Part shown: one piece after another, positions 36,999-46,453 of the stretch | Layout of the letters: every line of letters starts with the position of its first letter | Numbering within the stretch: the stretch's first letter is position 1 | Assembly (NCBI RefSeq): GCF_030409505.1 | Contig: NZ_JAUFPZ010000002.1 | Span: forward strand, 4,036,501-4,100,500 | Length of the DNA stretch: 64,000 nt | Reading direction: 5' to 3' | Source: Zunongwangia endophytica | GTDB taxonomy: Bacteria; Bacteroidota; Bacteroidia; Flavobacteriales; Flavobacteriaceae | Program-made: the position numbers and the translations under genes | The notes under the pieces: model-generated | What the model was told of the DNA's origin: nothing | Database searches by the model: none | What the model saw: only the letters and a program-made list of their open reading frames with translations

Positions 36999-37772
36999 TT
37001 AGGCAGAAGATAAAGTAGTTTTATTCTTTCTAATGAATGATTTTGGAGATTGTCCCGTAAAGCGTTTAAACGTTCTACTGAAATTGCTTAATGTATTGTA
37101 ACCAACAGCGTAACCTACTTTTTCTATGTTTTCTTTCTGGTCTGTAAACATTTCTATAGCACGTATAATGCGCACGTAATTTAAGTAATAATTGAAAGTA
37201 ATTAGTTCATTTTTAAAGAGCCGGGTTAAATTTCTTACCGAAAATCCATATTCTGCTGCAACATGTTCAAGTGAAATTTGCTCGCTGTAATTTTCATCTA
37301 TGTATTGAATCACTTGTTGTAATCTTTGATTATTTGTTTTTATGATGCCTTTTAAAGGAAACGCCCGCAAATTATCCATCGTTTTGATCATCTTAAGAAA
37401 AGCGTAGCTGAAACTGTATAATTCTGGATGAAATTTTTTCGTTTGGTGATGATGGCGCTGACTTATAAACAGCAGGTTTTCCAGAACAAAATCATTGGAG
37501 CTTAACAATAGAAACTTATTCAGCGGCATAGTGGATGGAAAATAGATTAGGAGCATTTTTACCATTTCATTTCTACTTTCCAAATTATGGATCTGATTGG
37601 CTGGAATAAGGCCGATAAATCTTTCTGGTAAAAAATATTGTTTTTCGTCTACACGAATATGAAGGGTGCCTCTTAGCATCAAAATAAGCTGATGATGATT
37701 CTTATGGATATGGCTATCCATATTTAGATATTCAATTTCAGTCGTATTTGTATAAATATCATTCTTCTTCAT
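36999..37772 (-). CDS. AraC-family regulator with cupin sensor, divergent from padC
   Basis: A 257-residue activator-type protein. The N-terminal cupin (residues 10-100: HIHKNHHQLILMLRGTLHIRVDEKQYF, IPANQIHNLES) probably binds a ligand. The C-terminal two helix-turn-helix motifs (about 160-255) end GYNTLSNFSRTFKRFTGQSPKSF. It faces padC across 102 bases, the usual arrangement for a regulator of the neighbouring operon. Phenolic acids are the suggested inducer; PadR, the regulator in Bacillus, is an unrelated family. Confidence 0.85.
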   Translation of the reverse strand: MKKNDIYTNTTEIEYLNMDSHIHKNHHQLILMLRGTLHIRVDEKQYFLPERFIGLIPANQIHNLESRNEMVKMLLIYFPSTMPLNKFLLLSSNDFVLENLLFISQRHHHQTKKFHPELYSFSYAFLKMIKTMDNLRAFPLKGIIKTNNQRLQQVIQYIDENYSEQISLEHVAAEYGFSVRNLTRLFKNELITFNYYLNYVRIIRAIEMFTDQKENIEKVGYAVGYNTLSNFSRTFKRFTGQSPKSFIRKNKTTLSSA

Positions 37773-37874
37773 AAGAAACCAAAACTAATCATAATGGCCA
37801 AAATTGTCAAATTATAGGCTTTATTTACTATATAGACCTTATCCGATCTATTTAATTTAGCAAAAAAAATAAAA

Positions 37875-38387
37875 ATGGATATTATAAAAGATTTAGATGA
37901 ATTTTTAGGTGGTCACTTTCTTTATACCTACGATAATGGATGGAATTATGAAATGTATGTGAAGAATGAAACTACCATAGACTATAGAATACATACTGGT
38001 ATGGTTGGCGGCCGTTGGGTAAGAGATCAGAAAGTAGATATAGTGAAAATAGTAGATGGGGTTTTTAAAATTTGCTGGACAGAGCCTACAGGTACAGATG
38101 TTAGCTTAGATTTTATACCGAATGAAAATAAGTTACACGGCGTAATATTTTTTCCGAAGTGGGTACACGAGCGACCTGATATTACGGTTTGCTTCCAGAA
38201 TGATCATATCGATCTAATGAAAGAATCCAGAGAGAAATACGAAACGTATCCAAAATATGTGGTGCCAGAATTTGGTAAGATTTTCTTCAAAAAGAATGAA
38301 GGCCAGAATAATGAAAAAGTAATTGCTGAAGCTCCTCGTGAAGGAATGATAGATGAAATGGTAAGTGGAGAGCTAAGCTTTTCATAA
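37875..38387 (+). CDS. padC: Phenolic acid decarboxylase
   Basis: Cofactor-free enzyme that decarboxylates p-coumarate, ferulate and caffeate to vinyl phenols, a detoxification step. The 170-residue beta-barrel keeps PadC hallmarks: [17 protein letters not shown] with the tyrosines that bind the carboxylate, [17 protein letters not shown] with the catalytic Arg, and [14 protein letters not shown] with the catalytic Glu. [19 protein letters not shown] and the segment [18 protein letters not shown] are nearly as in Bacillus subtilis PadC. A strong terminator follows, so it can be expressed apart from the genes after it. Confidence 0.93.
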   Translation: MDIIKDLDEFLGGHFLYTYDNGWNYEMYVKNETTIDYRIHTGMVGGRWVRDQKVDIVKIVDGVFKICWTEPTGTDVSLDFIPNENKLHGVIFFPKWVHERPDITVCFQNDHIDLMKESREKYETYPKYVVPEFGKIFFKKNEGQNNEKVIAEAPREGMIDEMVSGELSFS

Positions 38388-38394
38388 TGGTGCA

Positions 38395-38430
38395 AACCAG
38401 AATAGTGTAAAGCTATTCTGGTTTTTTTTA
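38395..38430 (+). terminator. Intrinsic terminator after padC
   Basis: AACCAGAATAG/CTATTCTGGTT (38395-38405 with 38413-38423) followed by a T run. It separates padC from the metallo-hydrolase, perhaps by read-through. Confidence 0.9.
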
Positions 38431-38454
38431 ATCTTCAAACAAAAAAAAATAGTT

Positions 38455-39321
38455 ATGTCAAATTTAAAGATTAAGGTTTTTAACGGCGGAGATACTCTTG
38501 CCGGTTTTGCTGTAAATTCTGTTTTAATTTATGGCGAAAACGATGCAGTACTACTAGACACGCAATTCTCACAAAGTAGCGCTCATAGATTTGTAGCTAT
38601 GGTAACCGAAAATGGTGTAAAACCATCTCGTATTTATATAAGTCATTTTCATCCCGATCACTTTTTAGCTTTAAATGTTATAAAAAAAGAATTTCCGGAT
38701 ATCGAGGTATTATCGCTTCCTACTATAGCAGATTTAGTAAATGGCGCATTCGATTTTAAAATTGATTACTGGGGGAAAGAGGTTCTAAAATTAGATGGAG
38801 CCAAACAAAAGGTAGAAGTAAAACCTGTTTCGGAACCCTATTTAGAACTAGAAGGTGAAAAAATTGAAATATTAGGACCTTTAAGAGGAGATTCTGATGA
38901 TGCTTCAGCGCTCTGGATTCCATCGATAAAAACTTTACTTGCGGTAGATGCTGTGTTTTCTGATGCTTACGTTTGGATTGCAGATGCAAAAACCATCGAA
39001 TCTCGCAATGATTGGTTTAAAGTTTTAGATGAATTTGAAGCTTTGCAACCAGAAGTTGTAGTGCCAGGGCATTCTCCTTCTAATGATCCTAAATATTTTG
39101 ATCCTAAGAACGTGAAGTTTACAAGGAAGTATATTGAAGACTTTGAAGAAGTCTGGAGAAATGCCAATTCAAGTGATGAAATTGTAGAGAAAATGGAGGA
39201 GAAATATCCAGGACTTGCTGCAAAAATTTGCTTGGAAATGAGTGCTAAAATTTTGAAAGATCGTTATCCCTGGCCTGGAGAATATCCTCAGGAATTAAGA
39301 GATCTTGAACCAGAAATTTAA
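38455..39321 (+). CDS. MBL-fold metallo-hydrolase
   Basis: A 288-residue enzyme of the metallo-beta-lactamase fold. The metal site SHFHPDH (HxHxDH) is at about 63-69, with LLAVDAVFSDAY (bridging Asp) near 165 and VVPGHSPSND near 205. No signal peptide is seen, so it is cytoplasmic. The family hydrolyses esters, lactones or thioesters; the substrate is unknown. It is co-directional with padC and 26 bases upstream of the SDR gene, with which it surely forms an operon. Confidence 0.85.
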   Translation: MSNLKIKVFNGGDTLAGFAVNSVLIYGENDAVLLDTQFSQSSAHRFVAMVTENGVKPSRIYISHFHPDHFLALNVIKKEFPDIEVLSLPTIADLVNGAFDFKIDYWGKEVLKLDGAKQKVEVKPVSEPYLELEGEKIEILGPLRGDSDDASALWIPSIKTLLAVDAVFSDAYVWIADAKTIESRNDWFKVLDEFEALQPEVVVPGHSPSNDPKYFDPKNVKFTRKYIEDFEEVWRNANSSDEIVEKMEEKYPGLAAKICLEMSAKILKDRYPWPGEYPQELRDLEPEI

Positions 39322-39347
39322 TAGTAAAACCTATAAAAGACAGAATT

Positions 39348-40115
39348 ATGGAAAATGATATAAAATTTAATTATAAAGATAAAACAGTAGTTATTACCGG
39401 GGCTGCTTCAGGTATTGGTAGATCTACAGCTATAGCTTTTGCAAAAAACAATGCTAACGTAGTTATAGGAGATATTAGTGATGGTGCTGAAGAAACAATG
39501 AAAATGATTCATGATCTTGGCTTCAAAGCTGATTTTGTAAAAACTGATGTTTCAAAAGCTGCGGAAGTGAAAAACCTTATTGGTTATGCTGTAGAAAAGT
39601 ATGATAAGATCGATTTTGCTTTCAATAATGCCGGTCTTTTACCTCCAACATCTCCATTTGCTGAAGTCGAAGAGAAAGATTTTGATAAAATTATTGATGT
39701 AGATTTAAAAGGAGTTTTCCTTTCAGTTAAATATGAGATTGAAGCGATGTTAAAGACTGGTGGTGGAGCGATTGTAAATACAGCATCTGTTGCTGGTGTG
39801 GTTGCAGATCCGGGAATGGCACCTTACGCTGCAGCTAAACACGGAGTAATTGGATTAACAAAAGCTGCTGCTTTAGATTATGCACAAAAGAATATTCGGG
39901 TTAATGCAATAGCACCTGGATTAATTAGAACACCAATGACAGAGCGCTGGTTAGATGATCCAGAAATTAGTGACGCCTTGATGAATAACAGTCCTATGAA
40001 GCGTCCAGCCGAACCAGATGAGGTTGCTCATCCAGTATTGTTCTTATGTTCTCCTGAAGCTTCTTTTGTTAATGGAAGTGTATTTACGGTAGATGGTGGT
40101 CAAACCGCTCATTAA
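39348..40115 (+). CDS. Short-chain dehydrogenase/reductase
   Basis: A 255-residue NAD(P)-dependent oxidoreductase. It has TGAASGIGRSTA near 16-27, FNNAGLLP near 93, catalytic Ser in NTASVAGVV and YAAAKHG (YxxxK) near 160, and the end VNGSVFTVDGG. Asp in VIGDIS after beta-2 suggests NAD preference. It is the last gene before the rpoD-proximal element. Given the neighbours it could act on an aromatic aldehyde or alcohol, but that is inference. Confidence 0.9.
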   Translation: MENDIKFNYKDKTVVITGAASGIGRSTAIAFAKNNANVVIGDISDGAEETMKMIHDLGFKADFVKTDVSKAAEVKNLIGYAVEKYDKIDFAFNNAGLLPPTSPFAEVEEKDFDKIIDVDLKGVFLSVKYEIEAMLKTGGGAIVNTASVAGVVADPGMAPYAAAKHGVIGLTKAAALDYAQKNIRVNAIAPGLIRTPMTERWLDDPEISDALMNNSPMKRPAEPDEVAHPVLFLCSPEASFVNGSVFTVDGGQTAH

Positions 40116-40151
40116 ACTAGTTTCGTTTATAATACAAATCCTATTATTGAA

Positions 40152-40186
40152 TAAAAAGCTCTTCAAAAATATGAAGGGCTTTTTTT
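40152..40186 (+). terminator. Intrinsic terminator after the SDR gene
   Basis: AAAGCTCTTC/GAAGGGCTTT stem with one T-G pair, then a T run. Confidence 0.8.
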
Positions 40187-40270
40187 ATTTCTAGCAGTAA
40201 AAGTTCTTTTTAAAATTGAAATGGAAAACTAATTATATGAGTTGTTGATAACAATTAAGATATGCCCAAA

Positions 40271-40385
40271 AATGAAGCGACCCCGGTCATCACTCCGGGG
40301 TCATTCATCAATCAAAAAACGAACAGTCATTTACATGGTTGGGTCATCACTCCCACCACTAAACTGTTGTCATCTTAAATATTTT
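40271..40385 (-). ncRNA. Structured RNA-like element, copy 2, at the rpoD 3' end
   Basis: Same element as 36721-36835, with the same hairpins and AGTGATGA loops. On the minus strand it starts within the rpoD stop codon (TAA at 40386-40384), so it is the rpoD 3' untranslated region, and its second GC-rich hairpin followed by CATTTTT can end that transcript. Whether it is only a terminator region or is processed into a small RNA is not shown. The near-perfect copy 3.5 kb away argues for a unit with its own function or for a recombination duplication. Confidence 0.6.
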
Positions 40386-41247
40386 AACCTAAATAGGTTT
40401 TTAGAATTTTACTGCGTGATGTATGCTTTAATCTTCTAATAGCTTTTTCTTTAATTTGTCTTACACGCTCACGAGTAAGATCAAAAGTCTCACCAATTTC
40501 TTCTAGAGTCATTGGGTGTTGATCACCTAATCCAAAATACAAGCGAATAACATCAGCTTCACGAGGAGTTAGGGTTTCTAAAGCACGCTCAATCTCTGTT
40601 CTAAGTGATTCGTGAAGTAGATCTTTATCTGGGTTTGGAGATTCACCAGATCGTAATACATCGTACAAGTTAGAGTCTTCACCTTCTACCAATGGAGCAT
40701 CCATAGATACGTGACGGCCAGAGTTTTTCATAGACTCTTTAACGTCATTAATCGTCATATCCAGTTCTTTCGCAATTTCTTCAGCACTTGGTGGGCGCTC
40801 ATGCGATTGTTCTAGAAAAGCAAAGGTTTTGTTGATCTTGTTAATAGATCCAATTTTGTTAAGTGGCAAACGTACAATACGAGATTGCTCTGCCAGTGCT
40901 TGTAAGATAGATTGTCTAATCCACCATACAGCATAAGATATAAATTTAAAACCACGAGTTTCGTCAAAACGTTTCGCAGCTTTAATAAGTCCTAAGTTAC
41001 CCTCGTTAATAAGATCGGGAAGGGTTAATCCCTGATTTTGATATTGTTTTGCCACAGAAACAACAAAACGCAAGTTTGCTTTTGTCAATTTCTCTAGGGC
41101 ACGGTTATCACCTGCTTTAATTCTCTGTGCTAATTCTACCTCTTCATCGGCGGTAATTAAATCTACCTTACCTATTTCTTGCAAATACTTATCTAGCGAA
41201 GCAGTTTCACGGTTGGTTACCTGCTTCGTAATTTTAAGTTGTCTCAT
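40384..41247 (-). CDS. rpoD: Primary sigma factor, RpoD/SigA
   Basis: Group 1 sigma factor of Bacteroidota type: 287 residues without region 1.1. Region 1.2 is [18 protein letters not shown], region 2 has [34 protein letters not shown] and [15 protein letters not shown], region 3 SAEEIAKEL, and region 4 [19 protein letters not shown] with the helix-turn-helix [17 protein letters not shown]. It recognises the TAnnTTTG promoters seen in this window. It is a single gene with a 290-base upstream gap holding pnp's terminator. Confidence 0.95.
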   Translation of the reverse strand: MRQLKITKQVTNRETASLDKYLQEIGKVDLITADEEVELAQRIKAGDNRALEKLTKANLRFVVSVAKQYQNQGLTLPDLINEGNLGLIKAAKRFDETRGFKFISYAVWWIRQSILQALAEQSRIVRLPLNKIGSINKINKTFAFLEQSHERPPSAEEIAKELDMTINDVKESMKNSGRHVSMDAPLVEGEDSNLYDVLRSGESPNPDKDLLHESLRTEIERALETLTPREADVIRLYFGLGDQHPMTLEEIGETFDLTRERVRQIKEKAIRRLKHTSRSKILKTYLG

Positions 41248-41486
41248 CTATCTTCTCCTGGATTTTAATTGTGAATAGCTCTTGTATATATTTATACGTA
41301 AGAAGACTTTAAAATGTTACAAAAGTGCTATAAAAATTTATTGAGAGGGATGGCGATAGGTGTTTCTTAAAACTCATGGGAGTAAAGAATGATCTCCAGT
41401 ATTCCAACAATACCAAGGTTTTAGCAGTGAATAAGAGAGAAATTAATAAGTTGAAATAAAAATGTAAAAAAAGATAAAAATAAAAT

Positions 41487-41517
41487 AAAAAAGGCATCGA
41501 AATTCGATGCCTTTTTT
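41487..41517 (-). terminator. Intrinsic terminator after pnp
   Basis: GGCATCGA/TCGATGCC with A- and T-tracts either side. It follows the pnp stop on the minus strand and could also act in the other direction. Confidence 0.85.
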
Positions 41518-41538
41518 GAAAATATATAATCTTAAGGA

Positions 41539-43734
41539 TTATTTTTTATCGTTTCTTGGTTTACGATCTTCGCGATTTCCACGTTGTTCACGATCACCTT
41601 CTTTACGTTCTGGACGCTCTGGTCTTGGAAGTAAAGCTTTTCTTGAAACTTTTTCTTTTCTTGTTTTTGGATCTACGCCAAAGTATTTTACATCAATTAC
41701 ATCACCTAGATTAACAACATCTGTAACGTTATTGGTTCTTTCCCAGGCAAGTTCAGAGATATGAAGTAATACTTCGTTTCCTGGTGCGTCAAGATATTCT
41801 ACAACTGCACCAAAATCTAGAAGTTTTATTACTTTCACTTCGTAAACACTTCCTTTTTCAGGTTTAAAAGTAATCGAATCGATCTTAGCAAGAACCTTAT
41901 CGATACCTTCCTGCTTAGTTCCAAGAATCTCTACAATTCCTTCTTCAGTAACAGGATCTTCGTTAATCACGATTTCTGTTCCGGTTTCTTTTTGTAGTTC
42001 TTGGATCACTTTTCCACCAGGACCAATTAAAGCACCAATATAATCACCAGGAATTCTTCTGGTAATGATTTTTGGAGAGTGCGCTTTTACATTCGTATTT
42101 GGCTGAGGAATAGTATCGGTTAGTTTTTCAAGAATATGAAGTCTACCTTCACGAGCTTGTTTAAGAGCGTTAACTAAGATTTCATAAGAAAGCCCTTTAA
42201 TTTTAATATCCATTTGGCAGGCAGTAATACCATCTGTAGTACCAGTTACTTTAAAGTCCATATCTCCTAAGTGATCCTCATCACCAAGAATATCAGAAAG
42301 TACAGCATAGTTTTCACCATCAGAAATTAATCCCATAGCGATACCAGAAACTGGCTTTTTTAATTGTACACCAGCATCCATTAAAGACATTGTTCCTGCA
42401 CATACCGTAGCCATCGAAGAAGAACCATTAGATTCTAATACTTCAGATACTACACGAACAGTATAAGGACAATCAGCAGGGATCATTCCTTTTAGCGCTC
42501 TTTGAGCAAGGTTACCATGTCCAATCTCTCTTCTTGAAGTTCCTCTAATAGGGTAAGCTTCACCGGTAGAGAAAGGAGGGAAGTTATAATGAAGGTAGAA
42601 TGTTTCTTCGCCCTGATGGGTTGGAAGATCTATTTGGTTTGCTTCACGAGATGTACCCAAAGTTACTGTTGCCAGTGCCTGAGTTTCTCCACGAGTAAAT
42701 AATGCTGAACCATGTGGAGAAGGAAGATAATCTACCTCACACCAGATTGGACGAATCTCATCAGTTTTTCTGCCATCTAATCTAATTCCTTCTTTAAGGG
42801 TAAGATCACGTACAGCTTTTTTCTGTGCATCTGCAAAATAACCTGAGATCATTTTACCTTTCTCTTCCAATTCTTCTTCAGAGAACATTGCTTTTACTTC
42901 TTCTTTTAAATCAGAAAAAGCAGTGCTTCTTTCTTTTTTGCTAGTCCCACTTTTTGCAATGTCGTAGGCTTTTTGATAAGTAGCATCAAGAATTTTCTTT
43001 TCAAGATCCTCATCTGAAGGTGCTACCTCGTAGTCTCTTTGTTCTTTTTTTCCAAATGCTTCAGCAAGTTTTACTTGCGCTTCACACTGAATTTTGATGG
43101 CCTCGTGAGCAAATTTAATAGCTTCAGCCATTTCTTCTTCAGAACATTCGTCAAATTGTCCTTCTACCATCATAACAGAATCTGCAGAAGCTCCAACCAT
43201 CATATCCATGTCTGCTTCAGCAAGTTTCTCTTTGCTAGGATTTAAGATAAATTCACCATCAACTCTAGCCACACGTGCTTCAGAAATTGGTGTTTCGAAA
43301 GGAATATCAGATAATTGAATGGCTGCCGATGCTGCTAAACCAGCAAGTGCATCTGGCATCACTTCAGGATCATGAGACATTAACTGAATCATAACCTGAG
43401 TTTCGAATTTATAATCTTTAGGGAATAAAGGTCTTAGTACACGATCTACTAATCGCATTACTAAAATCTCATCATTACTTGGTCTTGCTTCACGCTTAAA
43501 ATAGCCGCCAGGAAAAAGACCTGCAGCTGCAAATTTTTCCCGATAATCTAATGTTAAAGGGAAAAAATCCATCGTCGTAGGTTTATAAGAAGACACTACA
43601 GTACATAAAAGCATTGCGTCTCCCATTCTAACAACAACAGAGCCGTGTGCCTGTTTTGCTAGTTTTCCGGTTTCGATTGAGATTTCTCTTCCATCTCCTA
43701 GATCGATAACCTCTTTAAAAGTTTGTGGAATCAT
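41539..43734 (-). CDS. pnp: Polyribonucleotide nucleotidyltransferase (PNPase)
   Basis: Phosphorolytic 3'-5' exoribonuclease of mRNA turnover. Of 731 residues, two RNase PH domains cover about 10-230 and 315-540 ([30 protein letters not shown], with active-site [16 protein letters not shown] near 485). Then come a KH domain (about 555-620, with [17 protein letters not shown]), an S1 domain (about 625-695, [18 protein letters not shown]) and a basic tail rich in [14 protein letters not shown]. It has a long structured leader. Confidence 0.96.
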   Translation of the reverse strand: MIPQTFKEVIDLGDGREISIETGKLAKQAHGSVVVRMGDAMLLCTVVSSYKPTTMDFFPLTLDYREKFAAAGLFPGGYFKREARPSNDEILVMRLVDRVLRPLFPKDYKFETQVMIQLMSHDPEVMPDALAGLAASAAIQLSDIPFETPISEARVARVDGEFILNPSKEKLAEADMDMMVGASADSVMMVEGQFDECSEEEMAEAIKFAHEAIKIQCEAQVKLAEAFGKKEQRDYEVAPSDEDLEKKILDATYQKAYDIAKSGTSKKERSTAFSDLKEEVKAMFSEEELEEKGKMISGYFADAQKKAVRDLTLKEGIRLDGRKTDEIRPIWCEVDYLPSPHGSALFTRGETQALATVTLGTSREANQIDLPTHQGEETFYLHYNFPPFSTGEAYPIRGTSRREIGHGNLAQRALKGMIPADCPYTVRVVSEVLESNGSSSMATVCAGTMSLMDAGVQLKKPVSGIAMGLISDGENYAVLSDILGDEDHLGDMDFKVTGTTDGITACQMDIKIKGLSYEILVNALKQAREGRLHILEKLTDTIPQPNTNVKAHSPKIITRRIPGDYIGALIGPGGKVIQELQKETGTEIVINEDPVTEEGIVEILGTKQEGIDKVLAKIDSITFKPEKGSVYEVKVIKLLDFGAVVEYLDAPGNEVLLHISELAWERTNNVTDVVNLGDVIDVKYFGVDPKTRKEKVSRKALLPRPERPERKEGDREQRGNREDRKPRNDKK

Positions 43735-43943
43735 AAATTTTGAATATTTGATCTGAATAACTTCACCAGATCTATTTAGTTAAACAATGGTCTTCCGTCA
43801 TAATGGACGGCCGAGAGTTGTGTTGTTGTCGTTGTAGGCAGACCAATGAAAAACTACCCTTCGTTGGGTGACAATTTCTTAAAATAGGAGTGATCCTATA
43901 AAATAAAGAACTTATTTTTGAATATTTACAGTTATCCTTCTGT
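43735..43943 (-). promoter_or_regulatory. Long structured leader of pnp
   Basis: About 210 bases lie between the rpsO terminator and the pnp ATG. They can form three stems: CCGTC/GACGG (43795-43810) nested near GGTCT/AGACC (43789-43793 with 43840-43844), ACCC/GGGT (43856-43869) and ATAGGA/TCCTAT (43884-43899). In other bacteria pnp is autoregulated through such leader stems by RNase III; this is an analogy only. Confidence 0.4.
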
Positions 43944-43944
43944 A

Positions 43945-43970
43945 TAAAAAAAGGGGGCAAAAAGCCCCCT
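43945..43970 (-). terminator. Intrinsic terminator after rpsO
   Basis: AGGGGGC/GCCCCCT around five A, with a run of seven T on the minus strand. It is strong, so pnp must have its own promoter or depend on read-through. Confidence 0.92.
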
Positions 43971-43975
43971 GAAAA

Positions 43976-44245
43976 TTATTTTCTTAATCCTAATTCCTTA
44001 ATGATAGCACGATATCTCATGATATCTTTTTTCATTAAGTAATCAAGAAGGCTTCTTCTTTTACCTACTAGCATTACTAGAGAACGCTCTGTGTTAAAAT
44101 CCTTACGATTACTTTTTAAGTGCTCAGATAAGTGAGAGATTCTGTAAGTGAATAATGCAATTTGTCCTTCAGCAGAACCAGTGTTAGATTTTCCTTCACC
44201 GTACTTTTCGAAGATTTCTTCCTTCTTTTCTTTAGTTAAATACAT
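43976..44245 (-). CDS. rpsO: 30S ribosomal protein S15
   Basis: An 89-residue primary 16S rRNA-binding protein of the small subunit. The signature is TGSAEGQIALFTYRISHLSEHLK, then KDFNTERSLVMLVGKRRSLLDYL, and the end YRAIIKELGLRK. The order rpsO then pnp is conserved widely among bacteria. A TACATTTG box 53 bases upstream is a likely promoter. Confidence 0.97.
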   Translation of the reverse strand: MYLTKEKKEEIFEKYGEGKSNTGSAEGQIALFTYRISHLSEHLKSNRKDFNTERSLVMLVGKRRSLLDYLMKKDIMRYRAIIKELGLRK

Positions 44246-44297
44246 TCCAATATTATTTAAATGATTTTTATGTATTGACAGTTTTTCTATCAGGCTG

Positions 44298-44305
44298 CAA
44301 ATGTA
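44298..44305 (-). promoter_or_regulatory. -7 box of rpsO
   Basis: The minus strand reads TACATTTG, about 53 bases before the rpsO ATG. A TTTG lies 13 bases upstream, closer than usual. Confidence 0.45.
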
Positions 44306-44357
44306 GTACTTTTTTGTACAAAATTGCTTTATTGCCTAAATTTTATTTCTAAGCTTA

Positions 44358-45221
44358 CTAAGCTCTTACAGGTTGATTCTGAATTAGATCAATATAAAGA
44401 TTAACTTTATTTTTTAGTTCAGATCTTTTAGTAATAAAGTCTAAAAATCCGTGTTCTTTTAAAAATTCTGAAGTCTGAAAATCTTTCGGTAAATCTTTTC
44501 CGGTAGTATCTTTAACTACGCGAGGACCAGCAAATCCAATAAGTGCACCAGGTTCAGAAATATTAATATCTCCTAACATTGCGAAAGAAGCTGTTGTTCC
44601 TCCGGTAGTTGGATCTGTACTAAGTGAGATGTATGGTAATTTAGCCTCAGCAAGTTGTGCCAGTTTTACTGAAGTTTTTGCAAGCTGCATAAGTGAAAGC
44701 GCAGCTTCCTGCATCCTTGCACCACCAGATTTAGAAATAATCATAAATGGAAGTTTGTTCTGTATAGCGTAATCTGCAGCACGAGCTATTTTCTCACCAA
44801 CTACAGATCCCATAGAACCTCCAATAAATTTGAAGTCCATACAGGCAATTACCAATTCTCTTCCTTTAGATTTACCTACTGCTGTTCTAATAGCATCTTT
44901 AAGGCCAGTTTTTTCCTGAGCGGTTTTAAGGCGATCAGTATATTTTTTGGTATCCTTAAAGTTTAAAGGATCTTTAGCAAGAAGGTTTTTATCAAGTTCC
45001 TTATACTTATCGTCGTCAAAAAGAATTTTGAAGTATTCGTTACTTCCTATTCTAACGTGATAACCATCCTCTGGGCTTACATAGAAATTGCTTTCTAATT
45101 GTTCAGCATCAACGATTTTTCCTGTAGGAGACTTATACCATAAGCCTTTTGGAACATCTTTTTTCTCTTCAGTAGGGGTTTGGATACCTTTTTGCGTTCT
45201 CTTAAACCAAGCAGCAGCCAT
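44358..45221 (-). CDS. accD: Acetyl-CoA carboxylase carboxyltransferase, beta subunit
   Basis: Partner of AccA in malonyl-CoA synthesis. It is 287 residues with the crotonase core: [42 protein letters not shown] and [18 protein letters not shown]. The N-terminal Cys4 zinc ribbon of E. coli AccD is replaced: the segment after [24 protein letters not shown] lacks all four cysteines, as I recall for other Bacteroidota. It is downstream of the aldolase gene by 119 bases, with a terminator between. Confidence 0.94.
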   Translation of the reverse strand: MAAAWFKRTQKGIQTPTEEKKDVPKGLWYKSPTGKIVDAEQLESNFYVSPEDGYHVRIGSNEYFKILFDDDKYKELDKNLLAKDPLNFKDTKKYTDRLKTAQEKTGLKDAIRTAVGKSKGRELVIACMDFKFIGGSMGSVVGEKIARAADYAIQNKLPFMIISKSGGARMQEAALSLMQLAKTSVKLAQLAEAKLPYISLSTDPTTGGTTASFAMLGDINISEPGALIGFAGPRVVKDTTGKDLPKDFQTSEFLKEHGFLDFITKRSELKNKVNLYIDLIQNQPVRA

Positions 45222-45293
45222 AGTATTTCAAGTTTTTATCTCCTAAGTTCAGTCATCTTCATTTACCAAGGAGCAATTAATATCAAAAAAATA

Positions 45294-45329
45294 AAAAACA
45301 GCTGAAATTATATAATCTCAGCTGTTTTT
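45294..45329 (-). terminator. Intrinsic terminator after fbaA
   Basis: AAAAACAGCTGA/TCAGCTGTTTTT (45294-45305 with 45318-45329) on either side of an AT loop. Its T-tract is usable in both directions. Confidence 0.85.
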
Positions 45330-45340
45330 GAAAATTGTTA

Positions 45341-46408
45341 TTATAAACTATTTACGTTATTAAGATCTTCGAAAGCTTTCTTTAAACGAGCTTTAAAAGT
45401 AACTTCTCCTTCACGAACCCATTTTCTAGGATCGTAATATTTCTTGTTAGGAGAATCTTCACCTTCAGGATTACCAATTTGAGTGGCAAGATATTCTTTC
45501 TTGTCATTCATATAATCTCTAATTCCTTCTAAATAGGCATATTGAAGATCTGTATCGATATTCATTTTAATTACACCATATCCAATAGCTTCTCTAATTT
45601 CTTCTACAGTAGAACCACTACCACCATGGAAAACAAAGTCAATATGATTTTCTTCAACCCCGTATTTCTTAGTAATATAGTCCTGAGAATCTTTAAGGAT
45701 AGTAGGAGTAAGTTTAACATTCCCTGGCTTATAAACACCATGAACGTTACCAAAAGCGGCAGCAATAGTGAATTGATCACTAACTTTACTTAGTTCTTCG
45801 TAAGCATAAGCAACTTCTTCTGGCTGAGTGTAAAGTTTAGAAGCATCAACATCGGAGTTGTCTACACCATCTTCTTCACCACCGGTAATTCCCAATTCAA
45901 TCTCTAAAGTCATTCCCATCTTGCTCATACGCTCAAGATATTTTTTACAAATCTCAAGATTTTCTTCGATAGGCTCTTCACTAAGATCGATCATGTGAGA
46001 GCTATAAAGCGGCTTTCCAGTTTTTTCGAAATGCTCTTCACTAGCGTCTAATAATCCATCAATCCAAGGTAAAAGTTTCTTAGCACAATGGTCTGTATGC
46101 ATAATTACAGTTGCACCATAAGCTTCAGCCAAAGTTTGTACATGCTTTGCACCAGCGATACCACCTGAAATAGCAGCTTTTTGATCTTCGTTAGAAAGAC
46201 CTTTACCTCCATTAAACTGTGCGCCTCCGTTAGAAAACTGAATAATAACTGGAGAGTTAAGCTCTGCAGCAGTTTCTAGAACAGCATTAATACTGCTAGA
46301 ACTTATTACGTTTACTGCAGGAAGGGCAAAACCTTTCTCTTTAGCGTAATTGAATATTTCTTGTACTTCTTTTCCGGTTGCTACACCAGGTTTGATATTG
46401 TGACTCAT
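45341..46408 (-). CDS. fbaA: Class II fructose-bisphosphate aldolase
   Basis: Zinc-dependent aldolase of glycolysis and gluconeogenesis, 355 residues. The sequence has VIMHTDHCAKKLLPW with catalytic Asp and a zinc His, SSHMIDLSEE, LEIELGITGGEEDGVDNSD, FGNVHGVYKPGNVKL with zinc His, DFVFHGGSGS and IKMNIDTDLQYAY. It matches the long FbaA type. It is followed by a terminator and by accD. Confidence 0.96.
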   Translation of the reverse strand: MSHNIKPGVATGKEVQEIFNYAKEKGFALPAVNVISSSSINAVLETAAELNSPVIIQFSNGGAQFNGGKGLSNEDQKAAISGGIAGAKHVQTLAEAYGATVIMHTDHCAKKLLPWIDGLLDASEEHFEKTGKPLYSSHMIDLSEEPIEENLEICKKYLERMSKMGMTLEIELGITGGEEDGVDNSDVDASKLYTQPEEVAYAYEELSKVSDQFTIAAAFGNVHGVYKPGNVKLTPTILKDSQDYITKKYGVEENHIDFVFHGGSGSTVEEIREAIGYGVIKMNIDTDLQYAYLEGIRDYMNDKKEYLATQIGNPEGEDSPNKKYYDPRKWVREGEVTFKARLKKAFEDLNNVNSL

Positions 46409-46453
46409 AATTTAAGTTGAATTAGGTTTACAAAAATAATAAAATAAACTGGC

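Noticed and set aside
36721-40385. Integrative element with att sites
   Set aside because: No integrase, recombinase or transposase gene lies between or beside the direct repeats. Kept only as a recombination hypothesis.
40242-40439. 65-codon frame over RNA-element copy 2
   Set aside because: It runs antisense across the rpoD end, and a similar frame is not kept by the copy at 36.7 kb.
44358-45221. Missing zinc ribbon in AccD as a novelty
   Set aside because: Loss of the four cysteines is, as far as I recall, common among Bacteroidota AccD proteins, so I only note it in the feature.
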